Positions 27,324-35,642 of a DNA stretch of 64,000 nt are shown here, one piece after another. Made by a program: the position numbers and the translations under genes. The notes under the pieces are model-generated. The model worked only from the letters and a program-made list of their open reading frames with translations, did no database searches and was not told where the DNA came from. Within the stretch, counting starts at the first letter, position 1. Every line of letters starts with the position of its first letter. The DNA is from Acidaminococcus sp. (lineage in GTDB: Bacteria; Bacillota; Negativicutes; Acidaminococcales; Acidaminococcaceae). The DNA lies in the NCBI GenBank assembly GCA_022482815.1, contig JAKVOM010000001.1:1694946-1758945 (forward strand), in the 5' to 3' direction.

Positions 27324-28168
27324 TTGCGTACCTCCCCGGTCAGACGGCAGATATGTTCTTCCCGTTTTTTGTCTTCAAATGCTTTGTACGTACGATTACG
27401 TGCAATGGCTTCATCGAAATCGACCTTGTAGCCATCAAAGTCCGGACCATCGACGCAGGCGAATTTGATTTCGCCGTCAACAGTAACACGGCAGCAGCCG
27501 CACATACCGGTGCCGTCGATCATCAGCGGGCACATACTGATCATGCAGGGAATGTTGTATTTCTTTGCAGTCAGCGTAGCAAACTTCATCATCGGCATCG
27601 GCCCGATGGCAAATACCTGATTGAATTTAACACCGCTCTTGATGAGGTCTTCGAGCTTGTTGGTGACAAAACCATGGAAGCCGTAGGAACCATCATCGGT
27701 ACAGGTGTGCAGATCCGTGCAGGCAGCCTTCATTTCTTCCTGCAGGATAATGCGGTCTTTGTTGCGGAAACCGGCGATCAGGTCAACTTGGTTGCCTGCT
27801 TGATGGAGGCCTCTCGCGACAGGCAGTGCAATAGCGCAGCCCAGACCACCACCGAGGACAGCGACGCGGCCGTACCCTTCCACAGGGGTCGGTTTACCCA
27901 GAGGGCCCGCCATATCAGCGAGGCAGTCGCCTTCGTTCAGCTGATCCAGATCCATCGTGCCGGCGCCGGCTTTCTGGAAAATGACCGTAATCAGGCCATT
28001 GTCATGGCTGGAAATAGTCAGCGGAATACGTTCTGCGTTTTCATTGGAACGCAGAATGATGAATTGGCCCGGTTTTGCCTTTTCGGCAATCCACGGTGCG
28101 TAGACCGAGATCTGGCTCATTTCCGAATTCAAAACTCTCTTGTGAACAATCTCAAATCTCTTCGGCAT
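27320..28168 (-). CDS. nfnA: NfnA-type ferredoxin-NADP+ reductase subunit
   Basis: The 282-residue small subunit partner of NfnB. The N-terminal FAD domain has GQFIILRSNENAERIPLTIS (20 residues, about 40-59) and the nucleotide domain VAVLGGGLGCAIALPVARGL. C-terminal cysteines MCPLMIDGTGMCGCCRV hold the [2Fe-2S] cluster. Together with NfnB it couples NADH, reduced ferredoxin and NADP+, balancing cofactors during amino-acid fermentation. The start at 28168 follows AAAGGAG; an ATG nine codons upstream lacks such a site. It is first in the two-gene operon. Confidence 0.93.
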   Translation of the reverse strand: MPKRFEIVHKRVLNSEMSQISVYAPWIAEKAKPGQFIILRSNENAERIPLTISSHDNGLITVIFQKAGAGTMDLDQLNEGDCLADMAGPLGKPTPVEGYGRVAVLGGGLGCAIALPVARGLHQAGNQVDLIAGFRNKDRIILQEEMKAACTDLHTCTDDGSYGFHGFVTNKLEDLIKSGVKFNQVFAIGPMPMMKFATLTAKKYNIPCMISMCPLMIDGTGMCGCCRVTVDGEIKFACVDGPDFDGYKVDFDEAIARNRTYKAFEDKKREEHICRLTGEVRK

Positions 28169-28262
28169 TGCTTCTCCTTTTGACGACCCCTTCAACAGTT
28201 ATGTAAACCAGGTTCCGAGGAACAGGCCAAGCTGTCAATTGTCATCATGAATAAAAAGATTA

Positions 28263-28313
28263 AACGTGAAACACGTTCCTATCTATTCTACCCTTTTTGT
28301 TAGAATTTCGCAA
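28263..28313 (-). promoter_or_regulatory. Promoter and palindrome of the nfnAB operon
   Basis: On the minus strand TTGCGA (complement of 28308-28313), a 17-base spacer and TAGAAT (28285-28290) form a good promoter. Just downstream, at the predicted start site, lies the palindrome AACGTG-AAA-CACGTT (28263-28277), probably an operator. The regulator is unknown; it does not match the usual Rex box well. Confidence 0.6.
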
Positions 28314-28399
28314 CAATTTAGGTGATTCGTGAAAGTCGCATTGCGTCGGGGAGTAAACGAATTGTATTAGTTTTCAGAAAACTTATCTTCTGCGGCATT

Positions 28400-28760
28400 T
28401 GGGACAGGAAAGGCGGCTTGTCGCCGCTGTGAAGCTGTGGCGCTTCGCGCGGAAAGATGCTATCCTCCGCCACTTCGTGGCGCCTCCTCCTTCCGACTAC
28501 GTGGAAGGAGGTGACAGAGGATAGTCAAACCCGACGGTTTGACTGAATTAAAGCTGTGGCCGCCGAAGGCGGCGTGGAGGATGACCCTTATTTTTCTTTT
28601 TTATTTATTTTTGCGATGGAGGGATAGCTTCTTTTGTTTTTTCTGACGGTCAACGTTTTTAGCCTTCGGCAGAAAGGGACATCACCCACCGCAAGCGGTC
28701 CTCCCTCTTCAATGTCGCACAGCGACGTCGAAGAGGGTCTCACCTCGATTGGGGAATTGG
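28400..28760. repeat. Mosaic intergenic repeats upstream of ald
   Basis: Inverted versions of GCTGTGGCGCTTCGCGCG (28429-28446), CCGCCACTTCGTGGC with CCTTCCGACTACGTGGAAGG (28468-28508) and AAACCCGACGGTTTG (28526-28541), followed by CCGCCGAAGGCGGC and the CCGCAAGCGG / TCGCACAGCGACGTCGA unit (28689-28730). Apparent reading frames are repeat-only. Confidence 0.65.
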
Positions 28761-28851
28761 TTTGGATTTACCCGCGACCGGCGTGTTTTTCCCCATTCTG
28801 TCTCATTTTCAACAACCTGGGGTGCGTTGTTTGATGCGCTAAAGTTTTATA

Positions 28852-28879
28852 TTGATTATCTCACTCAATCATATATAAT
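28852..28879 (+). promoter_or_regulatory. Promoter of the ald-gltS operon
   Basis: TTGATT (28852-28857), 16-base spacer, TATAAT (28874-28879). The predicted transcript starts near 28886, giving a leader of about 190 bases before ald. Confidence 0.75.
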
Positions 28880-28976
28880 GAAGACGATGTGAAGATCTTT
28901 CCTATTTTTAAGCGATTTCCGTCGCTCCGGGATGACAATTTTATCTTGTTTCAGGGGTTTATGTGTACGTTGTTGT

Positions 28977-29013
28977 GACATGCCCGTTGACGACTTTCGG
29001 GCATGTCTTTTTA
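28977..29013 (+). terminator. Intrinsic terminator inside the ald leader (candidate attenuator)
   Basis: A 10-bp perfect stem GACATGCCCG / CGGGCATGTC with an 11-base loop and TTTTT tail lies between the promoter and ald, with no gene upstream to terminate. The only transcript it can stop early is that of ald, so it is read as an attenuator. The upstream 90 bases could hold the sensing structure; no known aptamer class is recognised. Confidence 0.65.
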
Positions 29014-29075
29014 TATTACAGCCGCTGCACAGGGTGATTCACACCGTAGTATCAATTTTTAAGGAGGAGTTTTAT

Positions 29076-30242
29076 ATGAAGTTCGGGATTTTGAAAGACA
29101 TCAAAGATGGGGAATACCGTGTCATTGCTACGCCTGCCGAGGTCGCAACGCTGGTCCAGGACGGCAACGAGGTCTATGTGCAGCGCGGAGCCGGCGAAAA
29201 AGCAGGCTTTGATGATGAAGAATATGCCGCTGCAGGCGCCAAGTTCTACGATACCAAAGAAGAAATCTATGCCAACTGCGAATTTGTTGCCAAGGTCAAG
29301 GAATTTGAACCGTGCGAATATGACCTGATCCGTGAAAATCAGATTGTCTTCACCTGTATCCATCCTGCCGCTCATCCGGAAGAAGTCCAGGCTCTCTTAA
29401 AGAGCAAATGCATCGCCATTACGGCCGAAGACTCCCACCGCTACGGCTCTCCGAACTGCGAAGCCGCCGGCAAGCAGGGCGCTCTGTTCGGTCTGGAATC
29501 CCTGCTCTCCATTAACGGCGGCAAAGGCAAATGCGTCAGCGGGCTCGGCGGCGCTCCCGGCATCACCGCACTTGTTATCGGCGGCGGTACCGTAGGCCGT
29601 GCCTGCACGAGCGTACTCCACGCCCTCGGCGCCAGAGTCACCGTCATGGACATCAACATCGGCTGCCTGCGTGAAATCGGCAGACAGTTCAACGAAGAAG
29701 TCGATACGATGATTTCCAATAAATATAACCTGACCAAAATCCTGCCGCACACCGATGTTGTGTACAACTGTGTAAAATGGCCGAAAGATTCCAAGGAATT
29801 CATGATTACCCGCGAAATGGTGCGCTCCATGGAAAAGGGCTCCGTCATCGTCGATATCAGTAACGACTACGGCTGCATCGAAACCTTCCATGAAACGACC
29901 CACGCTAACCCGCGCTACATCGAAGAAGGCGTCGTACACTACTGCGTCAGCAACATTCCGGGCGCCATTGCCCAGTCCACGTCCATTGCCTACGCCGCAT
30001 CCGTACTGCCGCATTTCCGCAGCATTGCCAAAAACGGCCTCGCCGAAGCCTGCGTCCGCGATGGTTTCCTGAGAAGAAGCCTCACGACCTATAAAGGCTA
30101 TCTGACCCATGAAGAAACGAGTGCCCTGCAGAATATTCCCTGGATCCGTCCGGAAGACATTCTCGGCATTGCCGACCGCAAACTGGATCCGGCACCGCAC
30201 GCCACGACGACCGTTTCCACCAATTTCCTTACGCTTAAGTAA
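29076..30242 (+). CDS. ald: Alanine dehydrogenase (AlaDH/PNT family)
   Basis: A 388-residue NAD-dependent enzyme interconverting alanine and pyruvate plus ammonia. The N-terminal MKFGILKDIKDGEYRVIATP carries the family's E-x-R-V-x-x-P pattern (20 residues). Substrate-binding K and H are in FVAKVKEFEP and CIHPAAHP. The NAD-binding loop is ALVIGGGTVGRACTSVLHAL (about 167-186), followed by VTVMDIN. The C-terminal half has SNIPGAIAQSTSIAYA, where classical alanine dehydrogenases have VxNMPGAVPxTST. N5-carboxyethyl-ornithine synthase is a related alternative. The start is set by AAGGAGGAG. It is first in an operon with gltS. Confidence 0.8.
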   Translation: MKFGILKDIKDGEYRVIATPAEVATLVQDGNEVYVQRGAGEKAGFDDEEYAAAGAKFYDTKEEIYANCEFVAKVKEFEPCEYDLIRENQIVFTCIHPAAHPEEVQALLKSKCIAITAEDSHRYGSPNCEAAGKQGALFGLESLLSINGGKGKCVSGLGGAPGITALVIGGGTVGRACTSVLHALGARVTVMDINIGCLREIGRQFNEEVDTMISNKYNLTKILPHTDVVYNCVKWPKDSKEFMITREMVRSMEKGSVIVDISNDYGCIETFHETTHANPRYIEEGVVHYCVSNIPGAIAQSTSIAYAASVLPHFRSIAKNGLAEACVRDGFLRRSLTTYKGYLTHEETSALQNIPWIRPEDILGIADRKLDPAPHATTTVSTNFLTLK

Positions 30243-30249
30243 TAGGGGA

Positions 30250-30290
30250 GCGGCCCGGAATCACGGGGAAGTTATTTCGGGCCGCCTTTT
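30250..30290 (+). terminator. Hairpin between ald and gltS
   Basis: GCGGCCCG (30250-30257) pairs with CGGGCCGC (30278-30285), followed by CTTTTAT. The T-run is short, so it may only reduce readthrough into gltS. Confidence 0.5.
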
Positions 30291-30307
30291 ATGAGGGGTG
30301 ATTCATT

Positions 30308-31675
30308 ATGACAGTAACAGACTTTTTGATGGACTTTGCCATTGCTTCCGTGTTCATCCTGATAGGCCAGCTCATCCGGGCTAAGCTCAAGGTGATGCAG
30401 CGGTTCTTCATTCCGGCCAGTATGATTGCTGGTTTCCTGGCACTGGCCCTCGGCAAACAGGGCGCCAACATCCTGCCTTTTTCCAAGTCCATCGGTTCTT
30501 ATGCCGGCATCCTCATCATCATCGTCTTTGCGGCCGTCGGCATGAATGGTTTTTCCGTCAACAAGAGCAACTTCAAGGCCGAACTGGACCGCGTCGGTTC
30601 GTATTTTTCCTACAAAGTCCTGGCGCAGGCCATTCAGTTCTGCCTCGGGCCGCTTTTCTCGATTCTCGTCATTTCCAAGCTCTTTCCGCAGATCAGCTAC
30701 GGTTTCGGGCTGTGCCTGGCAGCCGGTTTTTCCGGTGGTCACGGTACGGCAGCCGCTGTCGGTTCCGCCTTTAAGAAACTCGGTTTTGCCGATGGCATGG
30801 ATATTGCCATGACGTGCGCTACCGTCGGTATCCTGACCGGTATTTTCGGCGGGCTGTTCTTTATCAACCTCGCGACGAAAAAAGGCTGGACCAAGTACAT
30901 CAAGAGCTTTTCCTACATTTCCGGCGACCTCAAGACGGGTCTTATTAAGGAAGAAAACCGCAAGCCCATCGGCAAGGAAACCATTTCTTCCATGGTGCTC
31001 GACCCGATTGCCTTCCATCTGGCCATCCTGCTTGCGGCTTCCGGCGTGGGCATCGTGCTCAATAAGTACATTGATAAGACTTTCCATCTCGATCTGCCGT
31101 CTTATCTGCTTTCCTTTATCTTTGCGTTTATCCTGTACATCATTTTCCGCAAGACCGGTGTTGAAAAATACGTCGATACGAACATCATCAACCGTCTGAG
31201 CGGTACCGCGACGGACTACCTCGTCTTCTTCGGCATCGCGTCGATCAAGATTCCTATCATCATCAAATATGCGGTTCCGCTGCTGCTCCTCATCCTGGCG
31301 GGCTTTGTCATCGTCTTCCTGACACTGATGTATTTCGGCCCTGCCATGAATAAAGGCAGCTGGTTCGAACGGTCCATCTTCGTCTTCGGGTATTCGACAG
31401 GCGTCTTTGCCATCGGGTTCATCCTGCTTCGCATCGTCGATCCCGAAAACAAGTCCAAGACGTTGAACGATACGGCTCTCGCCGGACCGCTGACGACACC
31501 GTTTGAAATGTTCGCCTGGTCCTTCGGCCCCATGATGCTGCTGAACGGCCAGCACTGGAAATTCATCGGCATTTACCTGCTGCTTACGGTTGCTTGCGTT
31601 ATTTTGAACAAGATTTGCAAGTGGTGGTTGGGGCTGCCTTTGGACAGACCAGCGTTAGGTGAGGAAGAAAAGTAA
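30308..31675 (+). CDS. gltS: Sodium/glutamate symporter GltS
   Basis: A 455-residue inner-membrane protein with about ten to twelve hydrophobic segments. The GltS (ESS family) reentrant-loop signature AGFSGGHGTAAAVG is at about residues 139-152, and the second repeat has its counterpart in FGYSTGVFAIGF (about 357). It imports glutamate or a related dicarboxylate with Na+. GAGGGGTG precedes the ATG. It lies 65 bases after ald on the same strand, probably one transcript. Structured RNA copy C begins three bases after its stop codon. Confidence 0.9.
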   Translation: MTVTDFLMDFAIASVFILIGQLIRAKLKVMQRFFIPASMIAGFLALALGKQGANILPFSKSIGSYAGILIIIVFAAVGMNGFSVNKSNFKAELDRVGSYFSYKVLAQAIQFCLGPLFSILVISKLFPQISYGFGLCLAAGFSGGHGTAAAVGSAFKKLGFADGMDIAMTCATVGILTGIFGGLFFINLATKKGWTKYIKSFSYISGDLKTGLIKEENRKPIGKETISSMVLDPIAFHLAILLAASGVGIVLNKYIDKTFHLDLPSYLLSFIFAFILYIIFRKTGVEKYVDTNIINRLSGTATDYLVFFGIASIKIPIIIKYAVPLLLLILAGFVIVFLTLMYFGPAMNKGSWFERSIFVFGYSTGVFAIGFILLRIVDPENKSKTLNDTALAGPLTTPFEMFAWSFGPMMLLNGQHWKFIGIYLLLTVACVILNKICKWWLGLPLDRPALGEEEK

Positions 31676-31678
31676 TCA

Positions 31679-31970
31679 TTAAAGGCACCTGGCCCAATAG
31701 AGCCCTCGACATGTCTCGGACGTCTATTGGGCCAGAGTTTTTTCTAAGGAAACTTTTTCTGCCCGGCGCAGAAATATGAGCCCATCTGCTGTGTCAGACC
31801 GAATTGTGACCACTCGACGTACGTTCTTTTGTACGACTTCGTGGCCCCAATCCGGTCTTCCTTGCATCTGGACTCATCTTCTGTGCCGTTCATAAAAAGA
31901 AAATAAAAAAGAGGTTTGTTGTCGGGGCATACGTTTCTGAATGGGACGTATGCCTTGATTTTTATTTTAT
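31679..31970 (+). ncRNA. Three-copy structured element, copy C (divergent sequence, same fold)
   Basis: Begins TTAAAGGCACC three bases after the gltS stop. Hairpin 1 is almost identical to copy B. Hairpin 2 is strongly diverged but keeps the helices: CGGCGCAGAA/TTCTGTGCCG (10 bp), TGAG.CCA/TGG.CTCA, GACCG.ATTG/CAAT.CGGTC, CCAC/GTGG and CGTAC/GTACG. Hairpin 3 is GGCATACGT/ACGTATGCC plus T-run. Unpaired blocks CCATCTGCT, TGTCAG and GCATCTGGA are unchanged. This copy supplies most of the covariation evidence. Confidence 0.75.
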
Positions 31971-31974
31971 TAAA

Positions 31975-32350
31975 AGAAGCTATCACTCCATCGCAAGCGA
32001 TTCTCCTCCTTCCGAAGCCGCGGGGCGGCTTGGAAGAAGGTTTCTCTGAAGCCAAACCTCCTGCGTCGGTTTGCCAAAAGAAAATAAAAAAATCGCTGCG
32101 GTATATTCTTTAGGGACCTTCCTCGACGTCGCTGCGCGACATTGAGGAAGGGGGACCGCTTGCGGTGGATGATGACCCTTATTGTTTTTTTTTACTTCCT
32201 ATATTGTCTTGCTAAAACAAAATAGCTAATGGCTGCGGTGAATGCTCACACCTTTTTTATTTCATTCAGGCAAAGCAAAGCATTGGCCACGTTGAATTTG
32301 TTGTTGTGTAAAAATGTTAAATTATAACACCTGTTAAGGCAGATACTCAG
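31975..32350. repeat. Mosaic intergenic repeats upstream of the LysR gene
   Basis: Contains a CTTCCGAAGCCGCGGGGCGGC palindrome region (32007-32030, in parts), GCCAAACC..GGTTTGCC (32052-32080), an inverted TCGACGTCGCTGCGCGACATT unit (32127-32148), an inverted diverged copy of the 19211-19337 unit (32172-32292), and CACCTGTTAAGGCAG (32328-32342), also found near 48472. No gene is supported. Confidence 0.6.
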
Positions 32351-32433
32351 TAACGGAGCGCATAAAAAGGAAAATTAATCCGCTAACAGATGATCAATAC
32401 TTAACGCATTTGTAATGATTCAGCACACAAAAC

Positions 32434-33405
32434 CTACTTCAACACTTCCTGGTCTTCCTCATTAAGTTTAGAAACCGCTTCCCGCAATAAAACGATGAAG
32501 TCGCTGGCGTAGGGCGGCATGTCATAGTCGCGGTGGTAGGCAAGGACGAGGCGGTGCTGCAGCAGTTTGCCATTAGAAAGCAGCGGGAAAATATGTGCTT
32601 CCGGCATAACTTTGTAGAGCTCCGGCAGGCGGGTCTGCGTCAGAAAGAGGGCTCCAAAGTGGTAAGGGAAAAGGGAGATAAGGAGTTCCGACGTCGTCGA
32701 TTCCAGAAAGATCTTGGGTGAGATTCCGCTCTCTTTGATGCAGTTGTCAATGGTCATGCGGAGACGGGACGTACCTTTCTGCAGAAGGAAAGGCATATTT
32801 GCGAACGGTTTCAGCGTGGTTCCGTCTTTCTCGAGAGTCTTAATTTCTTTCGGAGTGAGTGTCGTATAGCGCTTCAGCAGTTCGTCCGTTGCCACCAGGT
32901 AGATGAGGTCGTTCATCAGTGTCGTCATATGCAGGGCCGGATCATTGTTGTATTTGATTCCGATAAATAAATCAAGCTGGTTTTCGAAAAGCATCTTTTC
33001 TGTTTTGTCCGAGCTTTCATCGACGAATTCAATCGTTACATTTGGCCACTTGGTATAAAAGCGAGGCAGTACGTAGGGCAGCAGGATGTTGCCGCGGTAC
33101 GTCGGAATGGAAATGCGCAAACGGCCGAGGCCCTTTTCGGAAAAGGCCGTGAATTTATTGACGATAAGGTCTTCTTCATTCAGCATCTTAACGGCCGAGC
33201 GGTAAAGCTGCTCGCCGGCAAGCGTCAGGGCCATTTTCGGCTTCCGTTCAAAAAGTTTGACGCCGTAGTGGTCCTCCAGCTTCTGCACATGCTGACTCAA
33301 GTTTTGCTGCGTAATATAGAGTTTCTGTGCCGCCCGCGTCATGTGGAGCTCCTTGGCAAGCACCGTAAAGTAGTAGAGGGATAACAGGTTTAAATTGCTG
33401 TTCAT
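32434..33405 (-). CDS. LysR-family transcriptional regulator
   Basis: A 323-residue regulator. The N-terminal winged helix shows LYYFTVLAKELHMTRAAQKL (20 residues) and ITQQNLSQHVQKLEDHYGVK, a standard LysR helix-turn-helix. The C-terminal substrate-binding domain has LRISIPTYRGNILLPYVLP (about 95-113). The start at 33405 follows GGAAGG at proper distance; further in-frame ATGs upstream are less well placed. It is divergent from the dehydrogenase at 33621, and its likely operators in the shared gap recur upstream of the RraA-like gene at 34907. That makes it the presumed regulator of both transcription units. The inducer is unknown. Confidence 0.9.
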   Translation of the reverse strand: MNSNLNLLSLYYFTVLAKELHMTRAAQKLYITQQNLSQHVQKLEDHYGVKLFERKPKMALTLAGEQLYRSAVKMLNEEDLIVNKFTAFSEKGLGRLRISIPTYRGNILLPYVLPRFYTKWPNVTIEFVDESSDKTEKMLFENQLDLFIGIKYNNDPALHMTTLMNDLIYLVATDELLKRYTTLTPKEIKTLEKDGTTLKPFANMPFLLQKGTSRLRMTIDNCIKESGISPKIFLESTTSELLISLFPYHFGALFLTQTRLPELYKVMPEAHIFPLLSNGKLLQHRLVLAYHRDYDMPPYASDFIVLLREAVSKLNEEDQEVLK

Positions 33406-33470
33406 GAGTTCACCTTCCATCCTCAAATATCCGAATTCATTTACAAATAAATCATACAACACTTATCATT

Positions 33471-33560
33471 TCTCCACAATGATTTGTTGTAGAAATTGCC
33501 TAAATAGCTTGTTGGAATTTTCTAACAACTTCCTTTATGCTATAAGTGTCAAAAGAAAAT
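33471..33560 (+). promoter_or_regulatory. Promoter/operator region P1 (duplicated at P2)
   Basis: Contains GATTTGTTGT (33481-33490), AGCTTGTTGGAATTTTC (33506-33522), the -10-like TATAAG (33541-33546) and GTCAAAAGAAA. The same blocks in the same order and spacing appear at P2 (34761-34850). GTTGGAATTTTCTAAC is a dyad suited to a LysR protein. Confidence 0.7.
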
Positions 33561-33620
33561 TACCACTGAACAACATATGAGCGAAAGCTTTGGAACTGAA
33601 TTTCAAGGAGGTTATTACAA

Positions 33621-34649
33621 ATGGGATGGAAAATTTTACTGCCGCAGGAAATTATGGAAGAAGGCCGTGAACTCCTGGAAAGCCACGGTCACACCCTGAT
33701 CAAGGGCCGCGGTTTTGAGACGGCCGATGTGTTGGCAGATTTCAAGGAATATCAGCCGGACGCCATGATTGTCCGCATTACCCCGATTACCCGGGAAGTC
33801 ATTGAATCCAATCCGAACCTCAAGGTTATCGTTCGCCACGGTGCCGGGTTTGATGCGCTCGACGTCAAGGCCTGCCATGATAACGGCGTACAGGCACTGT
33901 ATGCACCGGTTGCCAACAGCACGTCCGTTGCGGAAACGGCTATGCTCCTGATGCTGGAATGCAGCCGCAACGTTACGGTACTGCACAAGACCTGGGTGCA
34001 GGACTTCTATAAGGCAAAACTGAAAGTGCGCAAGAATACCCTCTCCGGCAAGACCCTCGGCATCGTCGGCTGCGGCAACATCGGCAGCCGTGTCGCGACT
34101 AGAGCCCTTGCCATGGAAATGAACGTCATGGCCTATGACCCGTATAAACCGGCCAAGGATTTCCCTGAGGGAGTAGAGGTTGTCCGTGATCTGGATCGGA
34201 TCTTCAAGGAAAGTGACTACGTTTCCCTCCATGCACCGAATACACCGGTCACTCGTGACATGGTCGATAAGAAGCGTCTTGCCATGATGAAACCGACGGC
34301 ATTTCTCATCAATACGGCCCGCGGCGCCCTTGTCGTGGAACAAGACCTGTACGAAGCCTGTCGTGACGGCGTCATCGCCGGTGCAGGGCTGGATGCCATC
34401 CGCAAGGAACCGGTCGATCCGAAGAACCCGCTCCTGACACTCGATAACGTCATCATTTATCCGCATATCGGCGGCAATACGACGGAAGCAGCTCACAGAG
34501 CATCGTACTTCTCCGCCATGGGTATTGAAGAAGTCTACGAAGGCAAGCAGCCGACCTGGCCAATCCATGATATTGACTACAAGACGGCCAAGACCTATAC
34601 GGATACCAGACCGTCCGGCAGAAAACCTATGGGCATGTTTGATTATTGA
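33621..34649 (+). CDS. D-isomer-specific 2-hydroxyacid dehydrogenase
   Basis: 342 residues. NAD(P)-dependent reduction of a 2-oxoacid to a D-2-hydroxyacid, or the reverse. The Rossmann motif GIVGCGNIGSRVATRA is at about 149-164. The catalytic arginine is in NTARGALVVE (about 234), the glutamate in IRKEPVDPKNPLL (about 263) and the histidine in YPHIGGNTTEAA (about 283). The N-terminal domain has VRHGAGFDALDV, as in phosphoglycerate-dehydrogenase-like proteins, but there is no ACT domain, so biosynthetic SerA is unlikely. It is transcribed alone from P1 to the terminator at 34701. Catabolic context suggests a hydroxy-dicarboxylate or related substrate. Confidence 0.88.
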   Translation: MGWKILLPQEIMEEGRELLESHGHTLIKGRGFETADVLADFKEYQPDAMIVRITPITREVIESNPNLKVIVRHGAGFDALDVKACHDNGVQALYAPVANSTSVAETAMLLMLECSRNVTVLHKTWVQDFYKAKLKVRKNTLSGKTLGIVGCGNIGSRVATRALAMEMNVMAYDPYKPAKDFPEGVEVVRDLDRIFKESDYVSLHAPNTPVTRDMVDKKRLAMMKPTAFLINTARGALVVEQDLYEACRDGVIAGAGLDAIRKEPVDPKNPLLTLDNVIIYPHIGGNTTEAAHRASYFSAMGIEEVYEGKQPTWPIHDIDYKTAKTYTDTRPSGRKPMGMFDY

Positions 34650-34700
34650 TGGCAAGACAGGTGTACCTGTTTCCATACCTATTATCACCCCTTCAAAAGA

Positions 34701-34745
34701 AAAATCGGGACACGATTATGCTGTGTCCCGGTTTTCTTTTTTTTG
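34701..34745 (+). terminator. Intrinsic terminator after the first dehydrogenase
   Basis: CGGGACAC (34706-34713) pairs with GTGTCCCG (34723-34730), with flanking A/T pairs and a long T-run. Confidence 0.9.
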
Positions 34746-34760
34746 TATACAAGGCCTATT

Positions 34761-34850
34761 TTCAACAACGATTTGTTGTGGAAAAAACGGAAAAAGCTTG
34801 TTGGAATTTTCAAACAATTTCAGTTATTCTATAACCGTCAAAAGAAAGTG
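34761..34850 (+). promoter_or_regulatory. Promoter/operator region P2 (near-copy of P1)
   Basis: CGATTTGTTGT, AGCTTGTTGGAATTTTC, the -10-like TATAAC (34830-34835) and GTCAAAAGAAA repeat P1 in order and spacing. Only the segment between the two GTTGT-type blocks differs appreciably. P2 should drive the RraA-like gene and the symporter under the same LysR regulator. Confidence 0.7.
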
Positions 34851-34906
34851 CGGTAAAAACCTACCGCGTTAAACGGAAAAGATAATCATTCAGGAGGTTG
34901 AGAGTC

Positions 34907-35611
34907 ATGTCAGTAGGAAAGAGAATTTATTTAAAGAGACATATGCCGGATAAAGCGATTATGGAACAGTTCAAAGAAATCCCGGCTTCAAATGTAGCAG
35001 ATGTCATGGGCCGCAGCTGCGCCATGAATCCCAGAATTCACCTGATGAGCAGCCCGAAAGCCCAGATGGCCGTCGGTGCCGCCCTTACGGTCAAGGCCCG
35101 CGGCGGCGACAACCTGGCCCTGCATGCAGCCCTTAACATGGCGCAGGAAGGCGACTTCATCGTTGTGTCGAACGAACACGATACGACCCGTGCCCTGATG
35201 GGCGAAGTCATGATGGCGTACCTGTACAAGGTCAAGAAGATTGCCGGCATCGTTCTCGATGGACCGATGCGTGATATCGATGAAATCGGTCATTGGGACT
35301 TCCCGGTGTACGCAACCGGAACGACCCCGGGCGGCCCTTACAAGGAAGGCCCCGGCGAAGTCAATGTACCGGTTTCCTGCGGTGAAGTGAGCGTCAATCC
35401 CGGCGACATCATCCTGGCGGATCCGGACGGTGTCATCGTCATTCCGAGAAAAGACGCGGCACAGATCCTGAAAGACGCCCAAGCTTTTAAAGCCAAGGAC
35501 GGCGGCAAACTGGAAGCTACCCTGAACGGGACAATCAACCGCTCCTGGGTAGACAAGCTGATCAAAGAAAAGGAATTTGAGATTATCGACGACGTGTATG
35601 ATAACGATTAA
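34907..35611 (+). CDS. RraA-like protein, probable 4-hydroxy-2-oxoacid (HMG/CHA-type) aldolase
   Basis: A 234-residue protein of the RraA/HMG-aldolase fold. The metal-site signature is in GIVLDGPMRDIDEIG (about 117-131), with the arginine and aspartate that in HMG/CHA aldolases bind the divalent metal and pyruvate. GDFIVVSNEHDTTRALMGEV (20 residues) is the preceding conserved stretch. RraA itself inhibits RNase E and is about 160 residues; this length and the catabolic neighbours favour an aldolase or a carboxylase. The start at 34907 follows AGGAGG (34892-34897). It is first in the P2 operon, 31 bases before the symporter. Confidence 0.8.
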   Translation: MSVGKRIYLKRHMPDKAIMEQFKEIPASNVADVMGRSCAMNPRIHLMSSPKAQMAVGAALTVKARGGDNLALHAALNMAQEGDFIVVSNEHDTTRALMGEVMMAYLYKVKKIAGIVLDGPMRDIDEIGHWDFPVYATGTTPGGPYKEGPGEVNVPVSCGEVSVNPGDIILADPDGVIVIPRKDAAQILKDAQAFKAKDGGKLEATLNGTINRSWVDKLIKEKEFEIIDDVYDND

Positions 35612-35642
35612 AACCAATTAGGGAAAGGCTGAGGTGACAATA

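Noticed and set aside
25746-27431. A 561-codon plus-strand open frame across nfnB
   Set aside because: It begins in repeat DNA and runs antisense to the well-supported nfnB gene; no domain is recognisable.
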